From Ruegeria sp. PrR005 (GTDB taxonomy: Bacteria; Pseudomonadota; Alphaproteobacteria; Rhodobacterales; Rhodobacteraceae), in contig NZ_JAAGOX010000002.1 in assembly GCF_010500245.1 (NCBI RefSeq), positions 124,001-188,000 on the forward strand: DNA of 64,000 nt, read 5' to 3'. This document shows positions 53,887-64,000 of this stretch, in pieces. Made by a program: the position numbers and the translations under genes. The first letter of the stretch is position 1, and each line of letters starts with the position of its first letter. Under the pieces are notes generated by a model, which searched no databases, was not told where the DNA came from, and saw only the letters and a list, made by a program, of their open reading frames with translations.

Positions 53887-56379
53887 GTGATCCGTTTCAT
53901 CCTCTCCTTCTTCGGGGCGATTTTCAGCCTCGTTACCCTGGGCGTCTTCATGGTGGCCCTGACCATCGGGGGTGTCTTCTGGATGTATGGCCGGGATCTG
54001 CCCAGCCATGAATCGCTGGCCGAATACAAGCCGCCGACGATCAGCCGGATCTATTCGGGCGAGGGGCATCTGATCGACGAGTTTGCCAAGGAACGGCGGC
54101 TGTTCACGCCGTCGGGCGAGATTCCCGATCTGGTCAAGCAGGCGTTCATCTCGGCCGAGGACAAGAATTTCTATACCCACCAGGGCTATGACATTCGCGG
54201 CATCGCCGCCGCCGGAATCGAAGCGGTCCGTTCGCGCGGGAGCAACGTGCGCGGGGCCTCGACGATCACGCAGCAGGTGATGAAGAACTTCCTCTTGTCC
54301 GGTGATCGCAAGGCCGAGCGCAAGATCAAGGAGATCATCCTGGCCGTAAGGCTGGAGCAGACCCTGAACAAGGAGCAGATCCTTGAGCTTTACATGAACG
54401 AGATCTTCCTGGGGCAGAACTCCTATGGAGTCACCGCCGCCGCGCAGACCTATTTCAACAAGACCCTGAGCGAGCTGGCCCCGCATGAGGCGGCCACACT
54501 GGCGGCCATGCCCAAGGCGCCGTCCGACTATCACCCGGTACGTGAAAAACAGCGTCTGCTGGACCGGCGCAACTATGTCCTGCGCGAGATGCGCGAGAAC
54601 GGCTACATTGATCAGGCGACCTATGAGCAGGAGCGTGATCAGCCGCTGCGATCGGTGCAGAACGGTGATTTCGAGAGTTTCCGCACAGCGTTGCCGCCGC
54701 GCGACTATTTCACCGACGAGATCCGCCGCCAGCTGAGCGAGGATTTTGGCGAGGGTGAGTTCTTTACCGGCGGGTTTACCGTCCGGGCCTCGATTGACGA
54801 GGAAATGCAGGTTGAGGCCGCCAAGGCCCTGCGCAAGGCGCTGGAAGACTATGACCGGCAGCGCGGCAAATGGCGGGGCACCGGCAAGACGGTCGATGTT
54901 GCGTTGCTGGCCGACGAAGACGCATGGCGGAGCGCATTGTCGGCAACAGAGGTGCCGCGCGATGTCGATCTGGGCGGGCGCTGGCATCCTGCCGTGGTGC
55001 GGGACATTGGCGATCAGGCGCTGGTCGTCGGTATCGAGGATGGACCGGCCGACGGGCAAGTTCCACGATCCGACATCAAGTGGATGAAAGGCAGCTTTGC
55101 CGACAATCTGAAACTGGGCGATGTCGTTCTGGTCCGCGCCGGAGCCGAAGCTGATACATGGTCGCTGCGCCAGGTGCCCGAGGTACAGGGCGGCTTTATG
55201 GCCATGGACGTGAACTCGGGCCGGGTTCTGGCGATGCAGGGCGGTTTCAGCTATCAGGATTCGGTGTTCAACCGGGCGACGCAGGCCTTGCGGCAGCCGG
55301 GGTCGAGCTTCAAGCCATTTGTCTATGCCGCGGCCCTGGACAGTGGGTACAGCCCTGCGACGATCGTGGTTGACGCGCCCATCGAGGTGAACACACCCCA
55401 GGGCCTGTGGCGTCCCAAGAACTCGTCGAACAAGTTCTATGGCCCGACCCCTCTGCGGACCGGGATCGAACAGTCACGGAACCTGATGACCATCCGCCTG
55501 GCGCAGGAGGTTTCGATGCCGGTCGTTGCGGGCTATGCCGAACGGTTCGGGGTCTATGACCACATGGGACCGTTCCTTGCCAACTCGTTGGGGTCCGAGG
55601 AAACCACGCTCTACAAGATGGTGGCGGCCTATGCGATGTTCGCCAATGGCGGCGAGCGGGTGGAGCCGACGCTGGTCGACCGGATCCAGGACCGGTTCGG
55701 CAAAACCATCTATCGCCACGACCAGCGCGATTGCGTCGACTGCCTGTCCGACCGGCTGGGCGAGGGGCAGGCGCCCCGGATCGTGACCAATCGCGAGCGG
55801 GTCATGGACGCGATCACCGCCTATCAGCTGACGTCGATGATGAAAGGCGTCGTCGATCGTGGCACTGCCAGCGGCACGGTCAAGCTGCCGGTTCCGACGG
55901 CGGGCAAGACCGGTACCACAAACGATGCCAAGGATGTCTGGTTTATCGGCTTTACCTCGAACATCGTGGCGGGCTGTTACATCGGGTATGATAATCCCTC
56001 GCCGCTGGGCCGGGGCGCCTATGGCTCGTCGCTATGTGGTCCGGTGTTCCAGGACTTCATGGAAAAGGCCGTGGCCAAGTATGGCGGAGGGCCATTCGAA
56101 ATCCCGCCGGGCGGGCATTTCATCAAGATCGACCGGTTCACCGGCGCCCGCCTGCCGGATGACGCCAGCGGCAATTATGTGGTTGCCGAGTATTTCCGCG
56201 ATGGCGCAGAGCCGATCTTTGGCCTGGCCTATGACGGCGGTTTTGCGATGGGATCCAACCTGCCGCTCTTTGAAGAGGTGCAGCAGGCGGGCCAGCAGGT
56301 GCGGACCTCGACCGGAGAGGTTACCACCGTCGGACCCAAGGCGAACTTTGGCACCGTCAGTTCCGGCGGGTTGTATTGA
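53887..56379 (+). CDS. mrcA: Penicillin-binding protein 1A
   Basis: 830 residues from GTG 53887. N-terminal membrane anchor, glycosyltransferase domain with catalytic E91 (ISAEDKNFYTHQGYD), OB-like linker, transpeptidase with S473-S-F-K (QPGSSFKPF), SRN-like and KTGTT motifs. Bifunctional peptidoglycan synthase. Confidence 0.95.
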   Translation: MIRFILSFFGAIFSLVTLGVFMVALTIGGVFWMYGRDLPSHESLAEYKPPTISRIYSGEGHLIDEFAKERRLFTPSGEIPDLVKQAFISAEDKNFYTHQGYDIRGIAAAGIEAVRSRGSNVRGASTITQQVMKNFLLSGDRKAERKIKEIILAVRLEQTLNKEQILELYMNEIFLGQNSYGVTAAAQTYFNKTLSELAPHEAATLAAMPKAPSDYHPVREKQRLLDRRNYVLREMRENGYIDQATYEQERDQPLRSVQNGDFESFRTALPPRDYFTDEIRRQLSEDFGEGEFFTGGFTVRASIDEEMQVEAAKALRKALEDYDRQRGKWRGTGKTVDVALLADEDAWRSALSATEVPRDVDLGGRWHPAVVRDIGDQALVVGIEDGPADGQVPRSDIKWMKGSFADNLKLGDVVLVRAGAEADTWSLRQVPEVQGGFMAMDVNSGRVLAMQGGFSYQDSVFNRATQALRQPGSSFKPFVYAAALDSGYSPATIVVDAPIEVNTPQGLWRPKNSSNKFYGPTPLRTGIEQSRNLMTIRLAQEVSMPVVAGYAERFGVYDHMGPFLANSLGSEETTLYKMVAAYAMFANGGERVEPTLVDRIQDRFGKTIYRHDQRDCVDCLSDRLGEGQAPRIVTNRERVMDAITAYQLTSMMKGVVDRGTASGTVKLPVPTAGKTGTTNDAKDVWFIGFTSNIVAGCYIGYDNPSPLGRGAYGSSLCGPVFQDFMEKAVAKYGGGPFEIPPGGHFIKIDRFTGARLPDDASGNYVVAEYFRDGAEPIFGLAYDGGFAMGSNLPLFEEVQQAGQQVRTSTGEVTTVGPKANFGTVSSGGLY

Positions 56380-56552
56380 GGACCGGGCGACAGGGTGCAG
56401 GTCGCGGGCTTGTGCGGGTTTGACAGGTTTGTCCGGCATGCGCGTGGTCGCAGGCCAGACCGGTTGACCGGCTAACGCCATTCGTGTGCTTGCCCGCGCC
56501 ACGGCACTCGTTTATCAGGCGGTTTCACGAGAGAAAGAGAGCAGGACAGCCC

Positions 56553-57680
56553 ATGCGCGCCGAGACCCAGAACATCGTGTCCGAGATCGAGAAATCGCTG
56601 CGCCTGCTGGCGCAGCGGATGGATTACGAGACCGCGCCGCACCGGCTGGAAGAGTTTAACGCCCGGGTCGAGGACCCCAATCTGTGGGACGATCCGGAGA
56701 AGGCGCAGAAACTGATGCGCGAGCGGCAGACGCTGGTCGATGCGATGGAGACCTATACGGCCATCAAGACCGATCTGGGCGACAACATCGAGCTGATCGA
56801 GCTGGGCGAGATGGAAGACGACCAGGATGTGGTCAAGGATGCCGAGGCGGCGCTGAAGGCGCTGCGCGCGCGCGCCGCCGAAAAGGAGCTGGAGGCGTTG
56901 CTCGATGGCGAAGCCGATGGCAACGACACGTTCCTCGAGATCAACGCGGGCGCAGGCGGGACCGAGAGCTGCGACTGGGCCTCGATGCTGGCGCGCATGT
57001 ATGTCCGCTGGGCCGAGAAGAAGGGCTACAAGGTCGAGCTGCAATCGGAGAGCGCGGGCGACGAAGCGGGCATCAAGTCGGCGGCCTACAAGATTTCCGG
57101 GCACAACGCCTATGGCTGGCTAAAATCTGAAAGCGGCGTGCATCGTCTGGTGCGGATCTCTCCCTTTGATGCGGCGGCGAAACGGCATACCTCGTTCAGC
57201 TCGGTCTGGGTTTATCCGGTGGTGGACGACAATATCGAGATCGAGGTGAACCCCAGCGATATCCGCATCGACACCTACCGGTCATCCGGCGCGGGCGGTC
57301 AGCACGTGAACACCACCGACTCGGCGGTGCGGATCACCCACATTCCGACCGGCATCGTTGTGACGAGTTCCGAGAAATCGCAGCACCAGAACCGCGACAT
57401 TGCCATGAAGGCGCTGAAATCGCGGCTCTACCAGCAGGAACTGGACCGCCGCAACGCCGAGATCAACGCGGCGCATGAGGCCAAGGGCGATGCGGGCTGG
57501 GGTAACCAGATCCGGTCTTACGTGTTGCAGCCCTATCAGATGGTCAAGGATCTGCGCACCGGGCATGAAACCAGTGACACCAAGGGCGTGCTGGACGGCG
57601 ATCTGGACGGGTTCATGGCGGCGACGCTGGCGATGAAGGTCTCGGGCAAGAGCCGCGCCGATGCGCAGGCCGAGGACTGA
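56553..57680 (+). CDS. prfB: Peptide chain release factor 2
   Basis: 375 residues from ATG 56553, with AGGA 7 nt upstream. Release factor motifs: SPF stop-codon reader in [12 protein letters not shown], and the catalytic G248-G249-Q250 ([17 protein letters not shown]). One continuous frame: the programmed frameshift at codon 26 known from E. coli prfB is absent. Confidence 0.95.
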   Translation: MRAETQNIVSEIEKSLRLLAQRMDYETAPHRLEEFNARVEDPNLWDDPEKAQKLMRERQTLVDAMETYTAIKTDLGDNIELIELGEMEDDQDVVKDAEAALKALRARAAEKELEALLDGEADGNDTFLEINAGAGGTESCDWASMLARMYVRWAEKKGYKVELQSESAGDEAGIKSAAYKISGHNAYGWLKSESGVHRLVRISPFDAAAKRHTSFSSVWVYPVVDDNIEIEVNPSDIRIDTYRSSGAGGQHVNTTDSAVRITHIPTGIVVTSSEKSQHQNRDIAMKALKSRLYQQELDRRNAEINAAHEAKGDAGWGNQIRSYVLQPYQMVKDLRTGHETSDTKGVLDGDLDGFMAATLAMKVSGKSRADAQAED

Positions 57681-57687
57681 GGCGGAA

Positions 57688-57748
57688 GGGGGCGCTGCCC
57701 CCGCCGCCTGACGGCGACTCCCCCGGAGTATTTTGAGCGAAATGAAGG
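57688..57748 (+). repeat. Composite intergenic repeat, copy 1
   Basis: GGGGGC-GCT-GCCCCC (57688-57702), a 17-nt gap, CCCCCGGAGTATTTT (57720-57734), then GAGCGAAATGAAGG. Immediately after prfB. Same order and similar spacing as the two copies in the TRAP operon. Confidence 0.6.
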
Positions 57749-57777
57749 CAGGGGCAGGGGCAACCGGCCCTCTGGTT

Positions 57778-58209
57778 CTATGCCTCTTCTAGTTCCAGCA
57801 GGTTGCCCTCGGGGTCACGCAGATAGACGGCGAGGCAGGGGCGATCCGGCGCACCGATATCGGTGATCTCACCTTGCAGGGCACCGCCGAAGCGCAAGGT
57901 TCGGCGCACTGCGTCTTGGATATCCGGGATTTGAAAGCAAAGATGCCCGTAGCCCGGTTCGTTGACCTGTGGCAGTCCCCGTTCGAGGGTCTGCCGATAT
58001 TGGTGCAGCTCCAGAAACGGGTGTTCGACCCCGGGGAAGTTCAACCAGATGGATCTGATCGTGGCCTGTGGCAGGCCGCATCCGGCGGCTATACGCGCAC
58101 CGGTCAGCGTGACCGGTGCCCGGCGCGGCGTGCAGTCGAACACGGAGACATAGAAGGCGGCCAGCCGGTCCGCGTTTCTGGCGGTGATGCTGAAATGGGT
58201 AAGCTTCAT
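57778..58209 (-). CDS. VOC-family (glyoxalase fold) protein
   Basis: 143 residues, two beta-alpha-beta-beta-beta units. N-terminal LTHFSITARNADRLAAFYVSVFD, C-terminal YLRDPEGNLLELEEA with metal-type Glu. His ligand in PGYGHLCFQIPD. Member of the glyoxalase/dioxygenase superfamily; reaction not assigned. Confidence 0.85.
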   Translation of the reverse strand: MKLTHFSITARNADRLAAFYVSVFDCTPRRAPVTLTGARIAAGCGLPQATIRSIWLNFPGVEHPFLELHQYRQTLERGLPQVNEPGYGHLCFQIPDIQDAVRRTLRFGGALQGEITDIGAPDRPCLAVYLRDPEGNLLELEEA

Positions 58210-58445
58210 CTATTTGCCTGGAGGGACTGAGTTGCCGGATATGTCGCCAGAGGGAACGTCTGCGGTTGAGGCAGGGTAAGGGAATACAGAGTGCCGGTGC
58301 AACCGGGCGAACCACCTTGTGACGGCTTCTGTTGGCCGAGGGGTGGGACGAAACGGACCCGGAAAAGATATATTCAAACAGTGGGTTTAAATGCGAATGG
58401 CGCGCCGCTAGGCTGCTGGAAAACAGCTCTAGGGAGTCCCCGGAT

Positions 58446-59846
58446 ATGGATCTTGTTCGCTCGTCAGCCGCCGATCTTCTAACGGCCTTGGGTTCCCGGC
58501 AGTTGAGTGCCGAAAGCCTCATGGGCGCCACGCTCGACCGGATCACCGAGGTCAACCCGAAGGTCAATGCCATCGTGGCGCTGCGCGATGCGGAAACCTT
58601 GATGGAAGAGGCGAGGGCTTGCGATGCCGGGCCGGTGCGGGGGCCTTTGCATGGCCTGCCGATCGCGATCAAGGATCTGGAGAGTATCGCCGGTGTGCCC
58701 ACCACCATGGGCTCGCCGCTGTTTGCGGATTTTGTCGCGGACAAGGACAGTCTCTTGCCGTCGCGTCTGCGGGCCGCCGGAGCGATCCTGATCGGCAAGA
58801 CGAACGTGCCGGAGTTCGGGATCGGATCGCATACGTTCAACCCGGTCTATGGCGCGACGGGCAATCCCTATGAGCCGGCCCTGTCCTGTGGTGGATCGTC
58901 CGGCGGGGCGGCGGTGGCGCTGGCCACCGGTATGACGGCCCTGGCGGACGGATCCGACGAGATGGGGTCGCTGCGCAACCCGGCAGCCTGGAGCAACGTA
59001 TACGGCTTCCGTCCGACCTGGGGCACCGTGCCGCTTGACCCGGAACGTGAACTGTTCCTGCATCAACTGGCAACGCTTGGCCCGATGGGGCGCAGCCCGG
59101 CGGATATCGGGATCATGCTGGATGTGATCGCCGGGGCGGATGCGCGCGTGCCTCTGTCGGTGAACAGCCCCAAGACCGCGCCGGTGTCCCCTGCGGATCT
59201 GAAGGGTGTCCGCATAGGCTGGCTGGGCGACTGGGGGGGCGCCTATGCGATGGAGCCGGGGATTCTGGAACTGTGCGAAAGCGGGTTGCGTGTGCTTGAG
59301 TCGCTTGGTGCCGCTGTCGAGCCGGTTCCGGCCCCGATGGACGCGGCGGCGATCTGGGAGGCCTGGCTGGACCTGCGATCCTGGGGCAAGGCCGGTTCGT
59401 TGGAGCCGTTGCTGCGCCAGAACCGGTCGGCGCTGAAGGATACCGCGATCTGGGAGATCGAACGCGGGCTGGATCTGTCGGCGATGGATGTCCACCGCGC
59501 CAGTGTCAAACGCTCGAACTGGTACAAGCGGGCGGTCGAACTCTTTGGTGAATTCGACGCGCTGGTTCTGCCCTCGGCGCAGGTCTGGCCGTTTGACGTG
59601 AACGTGCCTTATCCGAAGGAAATCGCAGGTCGCGCCATGGATACCTATCATCGCTGGATGGAGGTCACGATACCGATTGGTCTGATCGGCCTGCCATCGC
59701 TGGCGGTTCCGGCGGGGTTCGGCCCGCAGGGCGTTCCAATGGGGTTCCAGATCTTTGGCCCGCGCGGCAGTGACGCCCGGATATTGTCCATTGGCGAAGC
59801 CTATCACCAGGCGACGGAATGGCCGCAGAAAAAGCCGGCGATGTAG
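58446..59846 (+). CDS. Amidase signature family hydrolase
   Basis: 466 residues from ATG 58446. Ser-cisSer-Lys triad: K76 in IAIKDL, cis-Ser in [15 protein letters not shown] (151-152), nucleophile S175 in [10 protein letters not shown]. The first Gly of the usual GGS oxyanion loop is Met here. Substrate unknown. Followed by a small membrane protein gene. Confidence 0.9.
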   Translation: MDLVRSSAADLLTALGSRQLSAESLMGATLDRITEVNPKVNAIVALRDAETLMEEARACDAGPVRGPLHGLPIAIKDLESIAGVPTTMGSPLFADFVADKDSLLPSRLRAAGAILIGKTNVPEFGIGSHTFNPVYGATGNPYEPALSCGGSSGGAAVALATGMTALADGSDEMGSLRNPAAWSNVYGFRPTWGTVPLDPERELFLHQLATLGPMGRSPADIGIMLDVIAGADARVPLSVNSPKTAPVSPADLKGVRIGWLGDWGGAYAMEPGILELCESGLRVLESLGAAVEPVPAPMDAAAIWEAWLDLRSWGKAGSLEPLLRQNRSALKDTAIWEIERGLDLSAMDVHRASVKRSNWYKRAVELFGEFDALVLPSAQVWPFDVNVPYPKEIAGRAMDTYHRWMEVTIPIGLIGLPSLAVPAGFGPQGVPMGFQIFGPRGSDARILSIGEAYHQATEWPQKKPAM

Positions 59847-59874
59847 CAGCGGGTCAGGGCAGGGAGGAGCAGTC

Positions 59875-60645
59875 ATGGACAAGCCGTTTGGAGTACCGCC
59901 GATGCATCCGGCAACCTTTGCGATGCTGGGCGAGGCATTGCGGCAGGGGTTGCGGGATTACCTGAAGGCACCGATCTTTGGTCTCTTGTTTTCCGGCTTT
60001 TACGTGATGTCCGGGCTCTTGATCGCCTGGATCACGCTGTGGACCGGTACGACCTATTGGCTGGTTCTGGCGGCGATCGGGTTTCCCCTGCTCGGGCCCT
60101 TCGCGGCGGTGGGGCTTTATGAGGTCTCGCACAGGCTGGAGCAGAAGGAAGCGCTGGATTTCGCCGAGATCTTTGGTGTGGTGATCCTGCAAAGCCGCCG
60201 ACAGTTGCCGTCGATCTGCGCCATCATGGTGCTGGTTTTCATGTTCTGGTTCTTTCTGGGGCACATGATCTTTGCCCTGTTCCTGGGCCTGTCCACCATG
60301 ACCAACGTGTCCTCGTCGCTGGAGGTGTTTCTGACCCTGAACGGATTGACGATGCTGGCGGTGGGGACAGTGGTGGGCGCGGGGTTTGCTGCCTTGCTTT
60401 ACATGATCACGGTGATGTCGATCCCGATGCTGCTGGATCGGGAACTGGACTTTGTCACCGCGATGATCTCGAGTTTCGGATACGTGACCTCGAACCCGGT
60501 CGTGATGCTTTCATGGGCCGCCATCGTGGCGGGCATGACGTTCCTTGCCATGTTGCCCGGTTTTCTGGGTCTTTTCCTGGTGCTGCCCTGGCTGGGCCAT
60601 GCGTCGTGGCACCTGTACCGTCAGGTGACACGAGAACAGCACTGA
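59875..60645 (+). CDS. DUF2189 family integral membrane protein
   Basis: 256 residues with about six hydrophobic segments. AGGGAGGAG before ATG 59875. N-terminal [24 protein letters not shown], then [20 protein letters not shown], the DUF2189 pattern. Function unknown. Confidence 0.8.
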   Translation: MDKPFGVPPMHPATFAMLGEALRQGLRDYLKAPIFGLLFSGFYVMSGLLIAWITLWTGTTYWLVLAAIGFPLLGPFAAVGLYEVSHRLEQKEALDFAEIFGVVILQSRRQLPSICAIMVLVFMFWFFLGHMIFALFLGLSTMTNVSSSLEVFLTLNGLTMLAVGTVVGAGFAALLYMITVMSIPMLLDRELDFVTAMISSFGYVTSNPVVMLSWAAIVAGMTFLAMLPGFLGLFLVLPWLGHASWHLYRQVTREQH

Positions 60646-60651
60646 CCTGAC

Positions 60652-61449
60652 TTAGCGGAACGGATCGTCGGGGCGCAGCAACCGCCGGTGAAACGGCGGC
60701 AGGTCTTCCTTGTCCAGGAAACCCGCGTGGCGTGCGGTCTTGTAGACAGTGGCCTTGTCCCGCCCAAGGTGCTCGTAGGCCATCCGGGTGATCCGGTGGC
60801 CGGTATCGGGCTCGCGAACCGACCGCGAGACATACCCGACCCAGAAGTTGTTTTCGAACGAAGCGACGCGGGCCAGGTAATTGAACGAGAAGGTCATCGC
60901 GTTCCGGCGCGAGATCAGCAAGGCGACTCCGTCGTCCTCGCGCGTGACGTATCCGCGAAACTCCCGCGTGCGGGGGTCGTCGGGGAGGTCTTGCTGGCGC
61001 ATCGCCTCTCGGGCTTCATAGCCTCGAATGAATGTCGCCCGGTCCTTGCGGAAGACATAGACCAGACCGAGGACGAATTTGTTCTCGTTCACGAAACTCC
61101 GACGCGTGAACCGGTAAAAGCCGCTGGGAAACTCGTCTTCTTCCAGGGACGAGACATTGGGGCCAAAGAAATCGCCCAGAACCGGCCCCGACAGGATCTG
61201 ATCCGAGACAGGGATTTTGTCCACGGGATCCAGCAGAATGCGCGCGTCGACGGAAAAGAACGAGCATATCCGATCCAGCACATCCGGGCGCGGAAAGCTC
61301 TCGCCAGAGAGATATCTGTTGAACTGGGTCCGGTTGATGCCCAGTCGCCGCGACAGTTCCGAGATCGAAGGATACCGGCGACACAATTGGCGCAGGTTTT
61401 CGCCAAACATGTTGCGGAGTTCTGCCGGTGTCCTGGTTGGTTTTGTCAT
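60652..61449 (-). CDS. XRE-family transcriptional regulator
   Basis: 265 residues from ATG 61449; an open frame continues to 61647 without conservation. N-terminal HTH (SISELSRRLGINRTQFNRYLSGESFPRPDVLDRICSFF, about 24-62). The remaining 200 residues are a sensory-like domain not recognised. Convergent with the DUF2189 gene. Confidence 0.82.
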   Translation of the reverse strand: MTKPTRTPAELRNMFGENLRQLCRRYPSISELSRRLGINRTQFNRYLSGESFPRPDVLDRICSFFSVDARILLDPVDKIPVSDQILSGPVLGDFFGPNVSSLEEDEFPSGFYRFTRRSFVNENKFVLGLVYVFRKDRATFIRGYEAREAMRQQDLPDDPRTREFRGYVTREDDGVALLISRRNAMTFSFNYLARVASFENNFWVGYVSRSVREPDTGHRITRMAYEHLGRDKATVYKTARHAGFLDKEDLPPFHRRLLRPDDPFR

Positions 61450-61677
61450 TTCAAATCCGAAGAGGTTGGTCTGTTTCTTGCCGCAACATGAAGGACAATT
61501 GTGGCTTCCTTCGGCCGAAATCGAAAAATTGACGCTCTTTAGAGGCAGGGGTGTCGCGAAAGAGTGTCGAGAAGCTATCGGAGCAGACACAAAATGCAAT
61601 AGTCGGACACGCAATTTACCATGTTTGAGTCTCCTTAATTCGCTCAATCTATAAAAAACAAGACGTTAGGACGGGAT

Positions 61678-62037
61678 ATGTTTGGAGTAGTTCTCTGGAG
61701 CGACAGTTCTGACCGGAAAGCGGTCATTTGGTGTGAAGATCACGGCGATTTGGCATTCTATCGACAAATCGGCGAGCAAAAAGGGCCGAGCCTGGATGTT
61801 GGGGATTGGGTTCAGTTCGATGTGGTCACGGAACGCAATCAGCGTGTGGCGACAAATCCGAAGCTGGTGAAACACGGGGTTTGCCCGGACCTGCCTGACG
61901 TGTTGCGTCATGCGGGTGATGCGCAACCGCGTCGGACACAGGCGGATCCTGCGTCCTCGGCCAAGGTGGTTCCGTTCAGCCGCAGTGCTGGCCGGAAGAA
62001 AGACGACGGGGTTCTGACCAAAGCCTGCCCCGCCTGA
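61678..62037 (+). CDS. Small conserved hypothetical protein
   Basis: 119 residues. N-terminal beta-rich part (MFGVVLWSDSSDRKAVIWCEDHGDLAFYR, about 1-60) has an SH3/OB-like, cold-shock-like pattern; the C-terminus is basic and low complexity. Convergent with ilvN. Function unknown. Confidence 0.7.
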   Translation: MFGVVLWSDSSDRKAVIWCEDHGDLAFYRQIGEQKGPSLDVGDWVQFDVVTERNQRVATNPKLVKHGVCPDLPDVLRHAGDAQPRRTQADPASSAKVVPFSRSAGRKKDDGVLTKACPA

Positions 62038-62052
62038 GACAAGGTGAACGGA

Positions 62053-62613
62053 TCAGTCGCCGCGCAGCAGCGCTGCGACACCCGTGCGCGCGATTTCGGC
62101 CAGGCCCAGTGGGCGCATCAGATCGGCGAAGGCGTCGATCTTTTCCGGTGCGCCGGTGATTTCGAAGACAAAGCTCGACAGGGTGCTGTCGACCACATTG
62201 GCGCGAAAGATATCCGCCAGACGCAGCGCCTCGACCCGCTTGTCACCGCTGCCCACCACCTTGAGCATCGCCAGTTCCCGTTCGACCGAGCGGCCCTCGA
62301 CCGTCAGGTCATGCACGTCGCGGACCGAGACGATGCGACCAAGCTGCGCCTTGATCTGCTCGATTACCTGCGGGGTCCCGGTGGTGACGATGGTGATGCG
62401 GCTCAGATGGCCGGTATGGTCCACCTCGGCGACGGTCAGGCTTTCGATGTTGTAGCCGCGTCCCGAGAACAGGCCGATGACGCGGGCCAGGACACCCGGC
62501 TCGTTCTCGACCAAGAGCGCGATGGTGTGCCGTTCGGCCACGTCCGAAAAGGTCGGGCGCAGGTTATAGGCGGAGTGGCTCGAAGAGCCTTTCTTGATGT
62601 GTAGGGCAGACAT
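62053..62613 (-). CDS. ilvN: Acetolactate synthase small (regulatory) subunit
   Basis: 186 residues. ACT domain at the N-terminus (LLVENEPGVLARVIGLFSGRGYNIESLTV), then the ALS_ss_C domain. Binds valine for feedback control of IlvB. Downstream of ilvB by 69 bp, same strand. Confidence 0.95.
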   Translation of the reverse strand: MSALHIKKGSSSHSAYNLRPTFSDVAERHTIALLVENEPGVLARVIGLFSGRGYNIESLTVAEVDHTGHLSRITIVTTGTPQVIEQIKAQLGRIVSVRDVHDLTVEGRSVERELAMLKVVGSGDKRVEALRLADIFRANVVDSTLSSFVFEITGAPEKIDAFADLMRPLGLAEIARTGVAALLRGD

Positions 62614-62682
62614 GGGCGTCCCTTTCAGAATGGAGGGTGCCGGCCGCCATGGGGCGCGGCCGACAGAATTCGCAGGATTTTA

Positions 62683-64000
62683 TCAGACCAGAACCGCGCC
62701 GCCGGCCTGGATGACGCCTTGGGTCTCGGCGTCGCCCAGCAGCATCTCGTTATGCGCCTTGCCCGACGGGATCATCGGGAAGCAATTCTCGTGCTTTTCG
62801 ACAAGACAATCGAAGATCACCGGCCCGTCATAGTTCAGCATCTCCATGATCGCATCATCCAGATCGGCGGGGTCCTTGCACAGGATGCCCTTGGCGCCAA
62901 AGGCTTCGGCCAGTTTCACGAAATCGGGCAGCGCCTCGGACCAGGATTGCGAATAGCGCTCGCCATGCAGCAGTTCCTGCCACTGGCGCACCATGCCCAG
63001 ACGTTCGTTGTTGAGGATGAACTGTTTCACCGGCAGGCGGTACTGCACGGCGGTGCCCATCTCCTGCATGTTCATCAGCCACGACGCCTCTCCCGCCACA
63101 TTGATGACCAATGCGTCGGGATGCGCCATCTGCACACCGATCGAGGCGGGGAAGCCATAGCCCATGGTGCCCAGCCCGCCAGAGGTCATCCAGCGGTTCG
63201 GATCCTCGAAGCCGAGGTACTGTGCCGCCCACATCTGGTGCTGTCCAACCTCGGTACAGACGTAACGGTCACGCCCCTTGGTCAGCGCTTCCAGCCGCTC
63301 CAGCGCGTATTGCGGCTTGATGGTCTTTTCCGACGGCTTGTAGGTCAGACAGTTCACCTCGCGCCATTCCGTGATCTGCGCCTGCCATTTCTGCACCGCC
63401 TCGGCATTGGTCTTGCGACCGCGCGATTTCCAGACCTTGAGGATGTCTTCGAGCACGTGACCCACATCGCCGACGATGGGGATGTCTACGCGGATCACCT
63501 TGTTGATCGAGCTGGGGTCGATGTCGATATGGGCCTTTTTCGATTTCGGGCTGAACGCGTCGATGCGGCCGGTGATCCGGTCGTCGAAGCGGGCGCCGAT
63601 GTTGATCATCAGGTCACAGCCATGCATGGCCATGTTGGCCTCGTAAAGCCCGTGCATGCCCAGCATGCCCAGCCAGTTCTTGCCCGAGGCCGGATAGGCA
63701 CCCAGACCCATCAGGGTCGAGGTGATGGGAAAGCCGGTTGCGTCCACCAGTTCGCGCAAGAGCTGGCTGGCGGCGGGGCCGGAGTTGATCACGCCGCCGC
63801 CGGTGTAGAACACCGGGCGCTTGGCCTTTTCGATGGCGGCGACAAGCTCGTTGATCTCCTCCATGTCGCCCTTTACCCGGGGCTGGTAATGCGAGGTGAT
63901 CGCCTTGGGTCCGGTATAGGTGCCGGTTGCGAACTGCACGTCCTTGGGAATGTCGATCAGCACCGGGCCGGGCCGGCCCGACGTCGCCACATGGAACCCC
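62683..64000 (-). CDS. ilvB: Acetolactate synthase large subunit (5' end outside window)
   Basis: 439 codons visible, continuing past the right edge. Conserved segments: [33 protein letters not shown], the thiamine-diphosphate site around [18 protein letters not shown] (Glu where many enzymes have the GDGS aspartate), and [15 protein letters not shown]. First committed step of branched-chain amino acid synthesis, with ilvN. Starts outside the window. Confidence 0.95.
   Translation of the reverse strand, partial: GFHVATSGRPGPVLIDIPKDVQFATGTYTGPKAITSHYQPRVKGDMEEINELVAAIEKAKRPVFYTGGGVINSGPAASQLLRELVDATGFPITSTLMGLGAYPASGKNWLGMLGMHGLYEANMAMHGCDLMINIGARFDDRITGRIDAFSPKSKKAHIDIDPSSINKVIRVDIPIVGDVGHVLEDILKVWKSRGRKTNAEAVQKWQAQITEWREVNCLTYKPSEKTIKPQYALERLEALTKGRDRYVCTEVGQHQMWAAQYLGFEDPNRWMTSGGLGTMGYGFPASIGVQMAHPDALVINVAGEASWLMNMQEMGTAVQYRLPVKQFILNNERLGMVRQWQELLHGERYSQSWSEALPDFVKLAEAFGAKGILCKDPADLDDAIMEMLNYDGPVIFDCLVEKHENCFPMIPSGKAHNEMLLGDAETQGVIQAGGAVLV

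Noticed and set aside
56553-56640. Programmed frameshift in prfB
   Set aside because: The reading frame is continuous from the ATG through the GGQ motif, with no in-frame TGA near codon 26.
1-64000. CRISPR array, rRNA operon, integron attC sites
   Set aside because: No regularly spaced repeats, no ribosomal RNA sequence and no integrase of the integron type were seen.

Overview
The window looks like a chromosomal segment of a Rhodobacterales (Roseobacter-group) alphaproteobacterium. The evidence is high GC, a C4-pathway 5-aminolevulinate synthase with an FNR-type box upstream, a TRAP transporter operon, a rodZ-ispG pair, an amiC-mrcA-prfB run, and ilvB/ilvN of the alphaproteobacterial type. 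The species call is inference.

Layout. 1-9.4 kb is host backbone: the tail of an unidentified gene, a class III adenylate cyclase with TolB-like and TPR regions, an NfeD/SPFH membrane pair, tgt, an Old Yellow Enzyme reductase, lon with a candidate heat-shock promoter, and a long HU-like protein. A tRNA-Val(CAC) follows.

9466-29656 is a 20.2 kb prophage integrated into the 3' end of tRNA-Val. A 23-bp duplication of the tRNA end (attL/attR) bounds it. It carries a tyrosine integrase, a portal, a lambda gpI-like protein, a fused prohead protease-capsid protein, two tail chaperones, HNH, head-tail connectors, terminases and a tape measure protein. No repressor, replication, lysis, tail-tube or host-recognition gene is recognised. 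An IS30-family element (20637-21749) splits the large terminase gene, with a 3-bp GTG repeat on each side. The last 5 kb is cargo: two unrecognised membrane proteins, a gene-free stretch rich in tetraloop-capped hairpins (candidate ncRNA), and several small unknown genes. The terminator that probably belonged to tRNA-Val now lies beyond attR.

29.8-40.4 kb is a catabolic island: a porin-like protein, a ChaC-like protein, then a minus-strand operon. The operon encodes an N-formylglutamate-amidohydrolase-family enzyme, a DctQMP TRAP transporter, a glutamine-synthetase-like ligase, an aldehyde dehydrogenase and an iron-type alcohol dehydrogenase. A divergent RpiR regulator faces it, with two TGTA-N8-TACA sites in the shared intergenic region. 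The set reads as an import and gamma-glutamylation pathway for an amino alcohol or amine.

40.5-64 kb is housekeeping: pirin, a GNAT protein, two identical tRNA-Asp genes behind a good promoter, a glycosyltransferase, an M20 peptidase, hemA, rodZ, ispG, a DsbA-like oxidoreductase, an M48-TPR peptidase, an aminotransferase, amiC, mrcA, prfB, a VOC protein, an amidase, a membrane protein, an XRE regulator, ilvN and the partial ilvB. A composite intergenic repeat (GC hairpin plus a CCCCCGG-TATTT motif) occurs three times, each time just after a gene.
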